A DNA stretch of 64,000 bases from Bog-473 sp963807775 (GTDB lineage: Bacteria; Actinomycetota; Acidimicrobiia; Acidimicrobiales; RAAP-2), in assembly GCA_963807775.1 (NCBI GenBank), contig CAWECY010000001.1, positions 1 to 64,000 on the forward strand, in the 5' to 3' direction. How positions within the stretch are numbered: position 1 is the stretch's first letter; every line of letters starts with the position of its first letter. Both the position numbers and the translations under genes were made by a program. The notes under the pieces are model-generated. The model did not search any database and was not told the origin of the DNA. It worked only from the letters and a program-made list of their open reading frames with translations. Shown here one piece after another: positions 14,777 through 24,535 of the stretch.

Positions 14777-16897
14777 TCAGCGGCCGGCCGGCGCCGCCGT
14801 GGTGGTCGTCGTCCCCTTGCTGGCCGAGAGCGAGCGCAGCACCGCCTCGATCTGCGCCCGTCCCGCCGCCACGATGCCCGGCATGATGTTCGGCGCCACC
14901 AGCTCACCACCGGCATAGGTGAAGTGCACGCCGTCGGTGGTCCGGAACGCAACGCCGTGGAGCGTGTCGGTGAACTTGCCCCCCGGGCACGCCGCCGCGT
15001 CGAGGTCGACCACCGAGTCCGTCGTGGGGTGCTCCGCCGCCACCTCGCGTACGAGCTTGTTGTACTCGGCCAGGCGGGCCGGGTTGTCCTCGGGCCACGG
15101 TGCCCCGTCGGGCTGCTCGCCTTCGTCCGTGCACGGCGCGGTCAGGAAGACCAGGTTCGCCCCGGTCGACGTGACGAGCTTCGAAGCCTCTTCGAGCTGC
15201 TGCTTCACGTAGTCGGCGAAGACCGGGTTCAAGATGTTGGTCCACTGGCCGTTGTACTCCCGGTCCACCACCTCCCAGCGGCCGGCCAGGACCACGACCA
15301 CGTTGGGGTTCGCCTCGCTCATGGCCGACAACCACTGGTAGGGCCACGGCCGGTCGGTCGCCGCCTCGCCGGGTTGGAGCAGCGAGCCGTTGCAGGCCGG
15401 CGGCGTGGCGTCGATCTGGCCCAGCAGCTCCACCTCCGGGCCGTCCGCCACGCCGCAACCGAGGATCCCCTTGTCCGAGAGGACGTAGCCGTACTTGGCC
15501 TCCACCTGCGGGACCATCAGGCCGATCCCCAGCGTGAGCGCCACCGAGTCCCCGAACAGGAGCACGCGCACGGGTGGCGCGTTGATCGACGTGCCCGGCG
15601 GCACCGTCGTTGTGGTGGTGGTGGTCCTGTTGGTGCCGATCGAGGACCCCAGGTAGGTCGTGCTGGCCACCGCCACCGTCCCGGTCGTGGCCGCCACCAT
15701 CGACACCACCACCACCACGACTGCCGCGGGGACGGCGACCCACGCTCGCCACTGGCGCAGGAAGCTGCCCATGCGGATGGGACGCTCCACCAGGTGGAAG
15801 GAGGCCACCGAGACCGCGAACGTGACAAGCACGCGCAGCCCGAACAGCGGGTACCCGCTGAGCCCCGTCCACACGTGGTCGAGCCAGATGAAGATGGGCC
15901 AGTGCCAGATGTACAACCCATAGGAGATGCGACCCACGTAGCGCACCGGCGTCAAAGACAGGAACCGCGGCACGATGCTGCGCGGCACGCCCACCGCGGC
16001 CAGGATGACGCTCGCCGTGGCCAGTCCGACCAGGAAGAATCCGCCCGTGTAGGGGAACTGCGACGTGGTGCTGGTAAGGGTCCAGATGAGGATCGCTCCC
16101 ACGGCGCCGATGATGCCCAGGGCGGCGCAGGCCGACCGTCCCTGACTGCTCGCCGGCCGCCACACCTCCCCGGCGGCCAGGCGGCCCCCTTCGTGCCGCC
16201 GCTGGGTCACGATCACCAGCGCCACCGCCAGCGCGCACCCGATGAAGAGGCACTGCGAGCGCGTGTCGGTGCCCAGGTACACGCGGTTCGTGTTGATGGC
16301 ATTCCGGTACAGCAGCTTCATCTCGGTGGCCGAGGCCAGCGCGGCCACGACACACACCACGAGCAGCCAGCGCAGGCTGCGGGTGAAGCGCAGCACGGCC
16401 AGGACGACCAGCGGCCAGACGACGTAGAACTGCTCCTCGACCGCCAGCGACCAGGTGTGAATGAGGGGGGAGGCGGCCTGCGTCTCGTTGAAGTAGTTCG
16501 TACCGACCAGGATGAAGTGCCAGTTGCTCACGTAGAGCAACGTGGCCAGCGCATCGAGGCGCAGCGCGCCGTACGTGCCCCGGGGCACGATCACCGAGGC
16601 GAAGAAGGCCACGAAGAGCAGCATCAGGAACAGCGCCGGCAGCAGGCGGCGCGCCCGGCGGGCCCAGAACGCGCCCAATTTGATCGTCAGCGTCTGGCGC
16701 CACTCGCCCACCAGCAGCGAGGTGATCAGGAAGCCCGACAGGACGAAGAAGGCATCGACTCCCATGAAGCCGCCGGTCATGAACGGGATGCCGCCGTGGT
16801 ACATCATGACGGCCACCACGGCGCAGGCCCGCATGCCGTCGAGCGCCGGCAGATAGGCCAGACGAGTGTGCGAGATCGCGCTCTCGTCGTCCTGCAT
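14777..16897 (-). CDS. Acyltransferase-3 membrane protein with C-terminal SGNH domain (OafA type)
   Basis: 706 aa from the ATG at 16897 (MQDDESAISH); longer open sequence upstream is rejected because it lacks coding character. Residues 10-380 are the acyltransferase-3 domain with about ten membrane helices: LPALDGMRACAVVAVMMYHGG, with the conserved His, then GVDAFFVLSGFLI and HTWSLAVEEQFYVVWPL. After a Thr-rich linker comes an SGNH hydrolase-type domain: LLFGDSVALTLG (catalytic Ser) and DGVHFTYAGG (Asp/His). Proteins of this build O-acetylate cell-surface polysaccharide or peptidoglycan, the membrane part importing the acyl group and the SGNH part transferring it. Confidence 0.92.
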   Translation of the reverse strand: MQDDESAISHTRLAYLPALDGMRACAVVAVMMYHGGIPFMTGGFMGVDAFFVLSGFLITSLLVGEWRQTLTIKLGAFWARRARRLLPALFLMLLFVAFFASVIVPRGTYGALRLDALATLLYVSNWHFILVGTNYFNETQAASPLIHTWSLAVEEQFYVVWPLVVLAVLRFTRSLRWLLVVCVVAALASATEMKLLYRNAINTNRVYLGTDTRSQCLFIGCALAVALVIVTQRRHEGGRLAAGEVWRPASSQGRSACAALGIIGAVGAILIWTLTSTTSQFPYTGGFFLVGLATASVILAAVGVPRSIVPRFLSLTPVRYVGRISYGLYIWHWPIFIWLDHVWTGLSGYPLFGLRVLVTFAVSVASFHLVERPIRMGSFLRQWRAWVAVPAAVVVVVVSMVAATTGTVAVASTTYLGSSIGTNRTTTTTTTVPPGTSINAPPVRVLLFGDSVALTLGIGLMVPQVEAKYGYVLSDKGILGCGVADGPEVELLGQIDATPPACNGSLLQPGEAATDRPWPYQWLSAMSEANPNVVVVLAGRWEVVDREYNGQWTNILNPVFADYVKQQLEEASKLVTSTGANLVFLTAPCTDEGEQPDGAPWPEDNPARLAEYNKLVREVAAEHPTTDSVVDLDAAACPGGKFTDTLHGVAFRTTDGVHFTYAGGELVAPNIMPGIVAAGRAQIEAVLRSLSASKGTTTTTAAPAGR

Positions 16898-17055
16898 CGC
16901 CCTGACTCCTCCTGGTCGCCTCGGCCCCGCCGCTAACGCCCGGGCCGGGGCCCGGGGAGAGTCGTCATTCTCGCAGACCCGGGGCGCCACCCCCGGGCAC
17001 CGGCCACTGGCTACCCTCGTTCCTCCTGAGCCCGACCCGTCCCCCGACCCGTCTG

Positions 17056-17772
17056 GTGTCCAGCTCCGCCGGCCGTCCGGCGGCACGACCGCTGGCCGCG
17101 CCCCTGCCCCGCCGCACACCACCGGTGCGCCGGCGGCGGCGCGCCGCGCTCGTGGTGGCCCTGCTCCTGGTGGCCGGTACGGCGGTGGCCGCCTACGCCC
17201 TGACCCGCGGCCCCGCCCTCAGCCCCCTGCGGGCCCGCATCGTCGCCATCGCCCAGGGCCAGGTCGGCTACCAGACCGACCCGTCGGACAGCTACTGCAA
17301 CAAGTTCAGCGCCTATTGGGACGCCGGCATCGACGACTGTGGCAACGACAACCTCGACGAGGAGTGGTGTGCCGACTTCGCCGCCTGGGTCTGGAAGCAG
17401 GCGGGGGCGGTGGTCGACTACCAGCTGGCGCCGGGCTACCTCAACGGCAACTCGGCCAGCTTCTACGTCTGGGGCACCGAGCACGGCACCTGGCACGCGG
17501 TCGGTTCGGGCTACACGCCCCAGCCCGGTGACGTCGCCGTCTACGGCCTCGACCCCGGCGCGGACACGGCTGTGCATGTCGCCATCGTCACCTCGGCCAC
17601 CGGCAACGACCGGGCGCCGGACGTGATCAACGGGGACGGGGACCGCACCGCCTACAGCGCGGTCGAGGTGGGCACCAATCAGGCCTTCGCCGACGCCAGG
17701 CAGAAGAACGCGCCGCTGTCGGGCTACGTGACGCCGACGTCGCCCCCGTCGCCATCCGCCTCGTCTTCCTGA
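17056..17772 (+). CDS. Secreted CHAP-domain cell-wall hydrolase
   Basis: About 238 aa. N-terminal Arg-rich region and a hydrophobic segment (RAALVVALLLVAGTAVAAYAL) for export or anchoring. The CHAP domain covers about 60-215: EEWCADFAAWVWKQAG carries the catalytic Cys and VHVAIVTSA the catalytic His; GDVAVYG lies between them. CHAP enzymes cut peptidoglycan peptides or amide bonds. The start may be further downstream. The 3' end overlaps the convergent MFS gene by 49 bp. Confidence 0.82.
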   Translation: MSSSAGRPAARPLAAPLPRRTPPVRRRRRAALVVALLLVAGTAVAAYALTRGPALSPLRARIVAIAQGQVGYQTDPSDSYCNKFSAYWDAGIDDCGNDNLDEEWCADFAAWVWKQAGAVVDYQLAPGYLNGNSASFYVWGTEHGTWHAVGSGYTPQPGDVAVYGLDPGADTAVHVAIVTSATGNDRAPDVINGDGDRTAYSAVEVGTNQAFADARQKNAPLSGYVTPTSPPSPSASSS

Positions 17773-19310
17773 GCAGGCGGACGCTCCCCGGCCTCGTGGG
17801 CGGCCAACGCCGCCTCTTCGGCCTGGTTGGCCGCCATGGCCATGACGACCGCCTCGAACACCTTGGCCGAGTCCTTCTCAATGTGCCGCCGGGCCAGCAG
17901 CAGGAACGCCGCGCCGACAAAGGCGATCGGCATCACGATCAGAAAGGCCGTCCGGTAGTCCTCGTCGAAGGCGCCCGCCACCGCCGCCGTCACCAGTGGC
18001 GCCGCCGCTGAGCCGAAGACGACCGAGGCCAGGTTGAAGGCGGCGAAGCCGGCCCCCCGCACGTGCGCCGGCGAGGCGTCCGACAACCCGGCCCGCAGCG
18101 CCGGCACCGAGGCGGTGGCCGCCACCAGCCCGGCCAGCTGCAACAGGAACACCAGCCCGTTGGGGATGCGGGTGAAGGACAGGACGAAGAACGACGCGCT
18201 GACGATCATGCACACGGCCGGGATCACGACGCGGGCGCCCAGGAACCGGTTGACCCAGCGATCGGCGATCCAGCCACCCCACACCGTGCCGGGGATGCCG
18301 CCGAGGACGAGCAGCAGGCCGAAGACGGCGGTGGCCTTGCCCTGCGTCAGCCCGAGCTGGTTCTGGTAGAAGCTCGGCATCCAGGTGCCGACCGCGGTGA
18401 CCACGAAACCGACGGTCGACACGCCGACCAGTGCGAAGCGCAGCGTCGGGATGTTCATGATGACGCCCATGTCGCGCCACAGCCCCGACACCATGTCGCG
18501 CACGAACTGCCGCACACCGTGCGGGAAGAGCGGCTCGAGCGGGGCGTCGTCGGTCACCTCCATCTCGTCACTCCGGGTGACGTGGGCCCGGTCGGCCGTG
18601 CCCCGGCGCGGCTCGGGCAGGCGCCAGCACATCCAGGCCACGAGCAGGCCCGGGATGATGGACACGAAGAAGGCCACCCGCCAGCCCTGGCCTCCGAAGA
18701 GCGGGCCGAGCGCGCCACCGATCACCAGGCCCACGCCCAGGCCGACGTAGTTCAGGCACTGCTGGATCGAGAAGGCCTTGCCGCGCTTCTCCGTGCCGTA
18801 GAAGTCGGCGATGACGCTGCTGCCCGAGGGGTCGGTGATGGCCTGGCCGAACCCGAGCGAGCCCCGGATGACGACCAGGAGCAGGAACGCCGAGGTGGGC
18901 ACCAGCCCGCCGAGGGCGCTGATGACCGACCAGCACACGATCGTGACGGCCATGGCCTTGGTGCGGTTCCAGCGGTCGGCCAGGTAGCCCGACGGCAGGG
19001 TGGCGATGCCGTTGACGAGGATGAAGGCCGAGAAGAGCACGGCGATGGCGGTGTCGCCCACGTGGAACGCCGCCTTGATCTGGTCGCTGTCGCCCCGGAC
19101 GATGTACTGGTCGATGCCGTCGATCATGAGGGTGAACCCGATCACCCACATGGGCCAGTCGGTCACCGACACCGTGCGCGTCGCCCCCCGCCTGGCTTCG
19201 CTCGACGCGGACGCCGCTCCCGCCTCGACGGCCTCGGCCGCCGGCCCTTCGCCCGTGGGCGCTGCGGCCGGGGACCGCCCCGGGTTCCGCCGCGCTTCTG
19301 CCGTGCTCAT
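17724..19310 (-). CDS. MFS transporter
   Basis: 528 aa with twelve predicted helices. The loop 2-3 signature is seen as SGYLADRWNRTKAM (family consensus GxLaDrxGrk). The N-terminal half carries GFTLMIDGIDQYIVRGD and a helix-4 Arg (VVIRGSLGFGQAITDPSG). It resembles the organic-anion/metabolite:H+ symporter-like group; the substrate is unknown. Hydrophilic, Ala/Glu-rich N- and C-terminal tails are longer than usual. Its 3' end overlaps the convergent CHAP gene by 49 bp. Confidence 0.88.
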   Translation of the reverse strand: MSTAEARRNPGRSPAAAPTGEGPAAEAVEAGAASASSEARRGATRTVSVTDWPMWVIGFTLMIDGIDQYIVRGDSDQIKAAFHVGDTAIAVLFSAFILVNGIATLPSGYLADRWNRTKAMAVTIVCWSVISALGGLVPTSAFLLLVVIRGSLGFGQAITDPSGSSVIADFYGTEKRGKAFSIQQCLNYVGLGVGLVIGGALGPLFGGQGWRVAFFVSIIPGLLVAWMCWRLPEPRRGTADRAHVTRSDEMEVTDDAPLEPLFPHGVRQFVRDMVSGLWRDMGVIMNIPTLRFALVGVSTVGFVVTAVGTWMPSFYQNQLGLTQGKATAVFGLLLVLGGIPGTVWGGWIADRWVNRFLGARVVIPAVCMIVSASFFVLSFTRIPNGLVFLLQLAGLVAATASVPALRAGLSDASPAHVRGAGFAAFNLASVVFGSAAAPLVTAAVAGAFDEDYRTAFLIVMPIAFVGAAFLLLARRHIEKDSAKVFEAVVMAMAANQAEEAALAAHEAGERPPAQEDEADGDGGDVGVT

Positions 19311-19409
19311 GACCGGTCCGCCCCCGTCACTCGTGTCGCTCGTGTCGCTCCGTTGCCGCCTGGAGCCCGTCTACCCGCCGCCTGCGTGATGCAGAACGCC
19401 GCGGCCGGC

Positions 19410-20882
19410 CTAGACCTTCGGTGTGAAGCCCGCCGGCAGGCCGATGGACTTCATCTCCAGGAAGGTCTCCATGCCCTCGGGCCCGAACTCACGGCCCACG
19501 CCCGACTCCTTGAAGCCGCCGAACGGCGTCGCGAAGTCGATCGGGGCGAACGAGTTGAGCATGTAGGTCCCGGTGCGGACCTGGCGGGCCACGCCGAGGC
19601 CGCGGTCGTTGTCCGCCGTCCACACCGAGCCGCAGAGGCCGTAGTTGGAGTCGTTGGCGATCTCGACCGCCTGCTCGTCGCCGTCGTAGGGGATGACGAC
19701 GAGCACCGGGCCGAAGATCTCCTCCTGGGCGATCTTCATCTTGTTGTCGACGTTGGAGAAGACGGTCGGCTGCACGTACCAGCCCTTGTCGAATCCTGCC
19801 CCGGATGGACGGCCTCCGCCCAGCACCACGGTCGCCCCCTCCTCGCGCCCGCTCTCGAGATACCCCTCGATCCGCGCCCGCTGCCGTTCGGCCACCACCG
19901 GGCCCACTTCCGTCGCCGGGTCCATCGGGTCGCCCACCTTCATGGCGGCCACTCCCGACACGACCGCGTCGACCACCTCGCCGTACCGGGCCCGGGGCGC
20001 CAGGATCCGCGTCTGCGCGATGCAGGCCTGCCCGTTGTTCATGATCGAATTGGGCAGCAGCGTCGGGATGGTCGTCGCCAGGTCGGCGTCGTCCAGGATG
20101 ATGGCGGCCGACTTCCCCCCGAGCTCGAGCGTGCAGCGCTTCAGGCGCTCGCCGCACAGCCCGCCGATCCGCTTGCCCCCGACACCGGACCCGGTGAAGC
20201 TGATCTTGTCCACGCCCGGGTGCGTGACCAGGTGCTCGGACACCTCGCGCCCCGCCGGCACCACAGACAGCACGCCCTTGGGCAGGCCGTTGGCCTCGAA
20301 GATCTCGGCCAGCCGGAAGGCGTCGAACGGCGTCTCGGGCGCCGGCTTGAAGATGACGGTGCAGCCGGCGGCCAGCGACGGCGCCAGCTTGGCCGCCGCG
20401 ATGAAGAGCGGCACGTTCCACGGCGCGATCGCGCCCACCACCCCCACCGGCTCCTTGGTCACCAGTACCTCGGGATTGAGGAGGCCCGCCCGCACCTCGT
20501 CGAAGGCGAACGTGCCGGCCAGGTCGGCGTAGTAGTTGAAGATCATGGTCGGGGCGAGTACCTGCCCCATGTTGGAGAAGGTGATCGGGGCGCCCATCTC
20601 CTGGGTGATGATCTCGGCCATGTCGCCCATCTCGGCGGTGATCTGCGCCGCCACCTTGCGGAGGATCTCGCCCCGCTCGGTCGGCGCCATCCGCGGCCAC
20701 TCCCCGTGGTCGAACGCCCGCCGCGCCGTCGCCACCGCCTTGTCGATGTCGGCCTCGGTGCCGTCGGGCACCCGCCCCACGACCTCTTCGGTCACCGGCG
20801 AGACCACCGCAATGGTGTCGGTGCCCTCCGGGGCCACCCAGTCGCCGCCGATGAACAAGCGGTCGTAGTCCCGAATCGCCAT
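19410..20882 (-). CDS. NAD(P)-dependent aldehyde dehydrogenase
   Basis: 490 aa, the normal length. Start at the ATG at 20882 (MAIRDYDRLFIGG), preceded by GGGAGGG. NAD-binding region: VGAIAPWNVPLF, KPAPETP and FTGSGVGGKRI. The general base Glu is in LELGGKSAA and the nucleophile Cys in NNGQACIAQTR; EIFGPVL follows near the C-terminus. All key residues are present. It oxidises an aldehyde to the acid with NAD(P)+. Substrate not predictable. The MFS gene lies downstream on the same strand after 99 bp; a catabolic unit of importer plus dehydrogenase is possible but unproven. Confidence 0.92.
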   Translation of the reverse strand: MAIRDYDRLFIGGDWVAPEGTDTIAVVSPVTEEVVGRVPDGTEADIDKAVATARRAFDHGEWPRMAPTERGEILRKVAAQITAEMGDMAEIITQEMGAPITFSNMGQVLAPTMIFNYYADLAGTFAFDEVRAGLLNPEVLVTKEPVGVVGAIAPWNVPLFIAAAKLAPSLAAGCTVIFKPAPETPFDAFRLAEIFEANGLPKGVLSVVPAGREVSEHLVTHPGVDKISFTGSGVGGKRIGGLCGERLKRCTLELGGKSAAIILDDADLATTIPTLLPNSIMNNGQACIAQTRILAPRARYGEVVDAVVSGVAAMKVGDPMDPATEVGPVVAERQRARIEGYLESGREEGATVVLGGGRPSGAGFDKGWYVQPTVFSNVDNKMKIAQEEIFGPVLVVIPYDGDEQAVEIANDSNYGLCGSVWTADNDRGLGVARQVRTGTYMLNSFAPIDFATPFGGFKESGVGREFGPEGMETFLEMKSIGLPAGFTPKV

Positions 20883-21015
20883 GCGTCCCTCCCGAGAGTT
20901 CAGGGGGCCGCGCCGCCCCCGCCGCCGGTCTCGCCGTACAGCACGACAAGGGTAGCTGCGGCCCACCACGGCGGCCCATTCCGTCCGCCGGCGCCCCAAC
21001 GCCGCGCCGGGGCGT

Positions 21016-21339
21016 TCAGGCCATCTCGTCGCGGGCCTCGATGTGGGCGACGACGCCGTCGTCCTCCATCCAGCCCTTCCCGGCCGCGTACGCGCGCATG
21101 CCGGCGAACCCCTCGTCCCAGGCGTCGCCCGCGGCGGGGCCGGCCAGCGCCCGTAGGGCCCCGGGATCCACCACCACGTGTTCGCCGTCCTCGCGCAGCC
21201 TCCCGAGACCGGACTCGTCGAGCACCCGCTCCAGCGCCGCCCGGTCCCCCACGCCCTCCACGGCCACCGAGAAGCGGGTGAAGTCGTCGGGGTCGTGCAG
21301 GTGGACCCGGGACTCGGCGAGGTCGATGATGATCAACAC
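21016..21339 (-). CDS. Conserved hypothetical protein
   Basis: 107 aa if started at the GTG at 21339 (LIIIDLAESRVHLHDP), which fits the gap to the divergent phosphotransferase better than the longer frame. Acidic, alpha/beta. It ends GWMEDDGVVAHIEARDEMA. No motif recognised. The short divergent gap (about 80 bp) should contain both promoters. Confidence 0.55.
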   Translation of the reverse strand: MLIIIDLAESRVHLHDPDDFTRFSVAVEGVGDRAALERVLDESGLGRLREDGEHVVVDPGALRALAGPAAGDAWDEGFAGMRAYAAGKGWMEDDGVVAHIEARDEMA

Positions 21340-21421
21340 CGCAGGCGACGCTACCTCGCCCACCTGGCCGATCACCCGCCCTGCCTGCTCCCGGCCGCCT
21401 CCGTCGCTAGAGTGCCGCCCC

Positions 21422-22499
21422 GTGCCCGACATCGACCAGCGCGACCCCGACAGAGGTCGCGGCCGTCCTCCAACGGTGGCTGGCCACCAAGTCCCCCGAC
21501 GGCATTGGCCCGGAGGTCTTCGACGTCCAGGCGCCCGCCTCCAACGGCTTCTCCAACGAGACCATCCTCTGCCGCACCCGCTCGGCCGACGGCGAGGAGC
21601 GGCGCCTGGTGGTCCGGGTGGCACCGACCAAGCACCTCCTCTTCATGGACGCCGAGTTCTCCACCCAGTACCGGGTCATGAAGGCATTGGCCGACGGCGG
21701 CAGCGGCGTCCCCCTCCCGCGGCTCGGCTCCTACGAGGACGACCCGCAGTACCTGGGCGTGCCGTTCTTCACCATGGACCACGTAGAAGGCCAGGTCCCC
21801 TCGGACAACATCCCCTACACGATGGAGGGCTGGGTCATCGAGGCCACGCCCGAGGAGCGGGAGCGCATGTGGTGGAGCGGCATCGACGCCCTGGCCGCCG
21901 TTCACCGGACCGACTGGCGCGCCCTCGGCCTGGACTGGCTGGGCCAGCCGTCCCGGGGCGGGTCGGGCATCGAGCAGCAGATGTCGTACTACCGCGACTT
22001 CCTGGACTGGGCGGCCAAGGGCCTGCGGGTGCCGGTGATCGAGTCGACCTGGCAGTGGCTGGTCGAGCACCAGCCCGCCGAGGACGGCGAGGTGGTGCTC
22101 AGCTGGGGCGACAGCCGCATCGGCAACATCATCTGGGACGACTTCCGCTGCGCCGCCGTCCTCGACTGGGAGATGGCGTCCCTCGGCCAGCCCGAGATGG
22201 ACCTGGGCTGGTTCCTCTACTTCGACCTCCAATTCACCGGACCCCTGGGCGTGCCCCGGCCAACCGGATTCCCGTCCCACGAGGAGACCATCGGGCGCTA
22301 CGCCGACCTGCTGGGTCGCCCGATGAAGGACCTCTTCTTCTACGAGGTCTTCTCGGGGTTCCGCTTCGCCGTGGTCATGCTGCGGCTGGCCGACCTGCTG
22401 ATCGGCAGCGAGGTGATGCCCCAGGAAGCCGACATGGGGACCAACAACCTCGCCACCCAGCTCCTGACCACGATGCTGGAACTGGGCCCGCCCTCCTGA
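21422..22499 (+). CDS. Aminoglycoside-phosphotransferase-like kinase family protein (one frameshift)
   Basis: About 359 aa. Started at the GTG at 21422 (PDIDQRD), then one extra base near 21445 puts the rest (TEVAAVLQRWLATK) in the next frame. The kinase-like features are complete: the nucleotide loop region ASNGFSNETILCR, the Lys-equivalent VVRVAPT, the catalytic loop LSWGDSRIGNIIWDD (WGD where the family usually has HGD) and the metal site AVLDWEMASLGQPEMDLGW. This subgroup often travels with acyl-CoA dehydrogenases and is related to the N-terminal domain of ACAD10/11, which phosphorylate 4-hydroxyacyl-CoAs. Substrate here is unknown. Confidence 0.8.
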
Positions 22500-22505
22500 A
22501 CCCGC

Positions 22506-22917
22506 TCAGGCCTGGGTCGTGTCCGGCCCGTCGTCGGGAATGGCGTCCCCCGGCAGGCCGACGGCGACGCCGGCAGCCCGCAGCCGGTCCCCCAGCCACT
22601 GCGCCGCGTCGTCGCTCCCCATGGCCTCCTGCCAACCGTCGAGGATCCGGTGCAGGTCGTCCTTGGTGTCGATCTGGGCGATGACGTGCACCGTCATCTT
22701 GTGCTCGTACCCGGGCGGCGCCTTGACGAAGAGCCCGCCGAAGGGGTCCTCGGTCACGTGGGGCGCCGGCTCCCGGAGCACGTAGAGCTCGCCGGTGTCC
22801 TCCACATAGTTCAGCTCGTGGCGCACGCCGTCCTTGTCGAGCCACTCTGATCCCAACTCGAGCTCGGCCGAGGCGCCGTCGGCGGGGGTCGGCTTCGTAG
22901 AACTCGTCGATGTCCAT
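22506..22917 (-). CDS. Conserved actinobacterial hypothetical protein (one frameshift)
   Basis: About 136 aa. It begins MDIDEFYEADPRRR at 22917, then slips frame near 22880 and continues SAELELGSEWLDKDGVRHEL. The start MDIDEFxxADPRR followed by GSEW is typical of a small uncharacterised actinobacterial family, which is why I join the two frames. C-terminal part: MTVHVIAQIDTKDDLHRIL and a final helix-rich tail. Cytoplasmic, no catalytic motif known. Confidence 0.6.
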
Positions 22918-23029
22918 CGGCGTCGCACACTACTGCCGACCAGGGCCGTCACCATTGCCTCCGGCCCCCGGCTGCCAGCAGGCCGCCGGGGGGAGGGGTC
23001 GGGGGAGCACCCATGTCCAGCGTGTCGGC

Positions 23030-23796
23030 ATGCCCACCACCGCTTCCGCACCACATGTCGCGCTCATCGACCAGATGGCCGCCGAATGGCAGTCGATCGG
23101 CCGGTGCTCCCTCGCCGTCGGGGCCATGGAGCAGGTCGCCCCCAACGACGAGGTCTTCGGCCGCCTGGTCCTCGGCCGGGACGGCAGGCCCGCGCCGTGT
23201 CCGACCCCGTTCGACGTCCTGTTGTACATGCACCGCGCCCGGGACGGGCCCAGCGGGAGGAAGCGGCCCACCTGGTCCGGGTGCTCCTCCGGGAAGCCGC
23301 CCATCCCTTCGTCTCCCGGATGCTCGTCCAGGCCCTGGTCCCCGGCCTGATCGGCGTGGCCGGGAAGCTCGAGTGGGGGCGCGGCGGACCCTGGGAGAAC
23401 GGCGACGAGTTCTTCGGCGAGCTCGTGTCCACCACCTGGTGCGTCGTCCAGGAATGGGCGGGACGGGACCGCCGCTACGCCGTCCTCGACCTGTTGAACG
23501 CCATTCGCTGTCGGGCCCGGCGCCAACTCATGCGGGCCCGGGACGCAGAGCCCAAGACGGTCCACCTGGACGACACGGGCGAGTGGGAAGGCGACCTTCC
23601 CGAGAGCGGCCTGGAGCAACTGGCCCGCATGTTCATCGACCTGCGGCGGGACGGCATGGGGGTGGAGGAGATCCAGGTTCTCTACGCCCAGCACGTCATG
23701 GGCTATTCGATCGCCGAGCTCGCCGCCATGACCGGACGTGGCCGCCGGGTCCTCTACGCCCGGCGGGACCGCGGGCGCCGCCGCCTGTGCGCGTGA
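23030..23796 (+). CDS. Sigma-70 region-4-like regulatory protein (one frameshift)
   Basis: About 255 aa. Starts MPTTASAPHVALIDQMAAEW at 23030 and needs one base removed near 23235-23250 to pass from LLYMHRA into REEAAHLVRVLLREAA. The body matches a known actinobacterial group annotated as sigma-70-like: RMLVQALVPGLIGVAGKLEW, LLNAIRCRARRQLMRARD. The C-terminal HTH of region 4.2 is YSIAELAAMTGRGRRVLYAR. Region 2 for -10 recognition is weak, so it may not be a true sigma factor. It sits just upstream of the secreted and LysM/BTAD genes (20-bp and 8-bp overlap type spacing), which may be its operon. Confidence 0.7.
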
Positions 23797-23815
23797 GTGC
23801 GCCGGTGCGGCAGAA

Positions 23816-24535
23816 ATGACCGGTGCGTATCGTGTGCCGATGGGCGGTGGAGGGCTCGAAGCGACCGAGGGGCGGCGGGCCCGGGTCGCCGGCGGCCGGC
23901 CCAATTGGTGGTTGATCCTCGCGGTCTCGCTGGCGTTGATGGCGCTCCTGGTCGCCACCGCGACCACCACGCCGGGCGGCCTCGCGCCGAGGAAACCGTT
24001 GCGCGCTGCCGTGGCCGGGAGCCGGCGCGGGTCCACGTCCGGCCACACGTCGAAGCCCGCACCTGCCGCGTCATCCGCTTCGCCGACCACCACGACGACC
24101 AGCCCGGTCACCGCGGTGTCGTCGAGCTCGCTGGTGGTCGCGCCCGCGAGCGACACCGTGAGCACGACGACCACTGTGCCCAAGCCAGTGAGCACGACAA
24201 CCGTGCCGCCCACCACCACGACCACGACGCAGCCGGCGTCGCTCCCCGACGACCGCACCGAGACAGAGGGCTATCTCGACCCGCCGGCGCAAACCTCGGG
24301 CCAATACGGGTTCACGGGAGACGGAGCCATGGAGATCTCCGTCGTCTGGTCCGGTTCGACCTACCTGACCATGACGGTCAGCTGCCCCAACGGCAGCCAG
24401 AACGTCGGCGGCACGTCGGCCATGGCGGCGTCGCTGCCCGACGCGCTGGGCAGCTGTGTGGCCACGGTGGGCGAGCCCGCCTCCGAGAGCGCGTCGCTGA
24501 CCTACACCATCACGATCGGCCCCGCCGGTGGCTGA
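23816..24535 (+). CDS. Hypothetical exported, Thr-rich protein
   Basis: About 239 aa from 23816, or 231 aa from the ATG at 23840. One hydrophobic segment (WWLILAVSLALMALLVATAT, about residues 31-50) is followed by a long Ser/Thr/Pro linker with runs of Thr. A compact C-terminal domain (about 155-239) reads as beta-rich: GAMEISVVWSGSTYLTMTV, with Cys at SCPNG and GSCVATV that could pair. Probably anchored with the C-terminus outside. Its stop lies 8 bp inside the next gene, suggesting coupling. Confidence 0.6.
   Translation: MTGAYRVPMGGGGLEATEGRRARVAGGRPNWWLILAVSLALMALLVATATTTPGGLAPRKPLRAAVAGSRRGSTSGHTSKPAPAASSASPTTTTTSPVTAVSSSSLVVAPASDTVSTTTTVPKPVSTTTVPPTTTTTTQPASLPDDRTETEGYLDPPAQTSGQYGFTGDGAMEISVVWSGSTYLTMTVSCPNGSQNVGGTSAMAASLPDALGSCVATVGEPASESASLTYTITIGPAGG

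Noticed and set aside
18063..21281. Very long open frame (over 1000 codons) antisense to the MFS and aldehyde dehydrogenase genes
   Set aside because: Arg/His/Asp-rich composition typical of the shadow frame of GC-rich genes; both real genes on the other strand carry full catalytic motifs.
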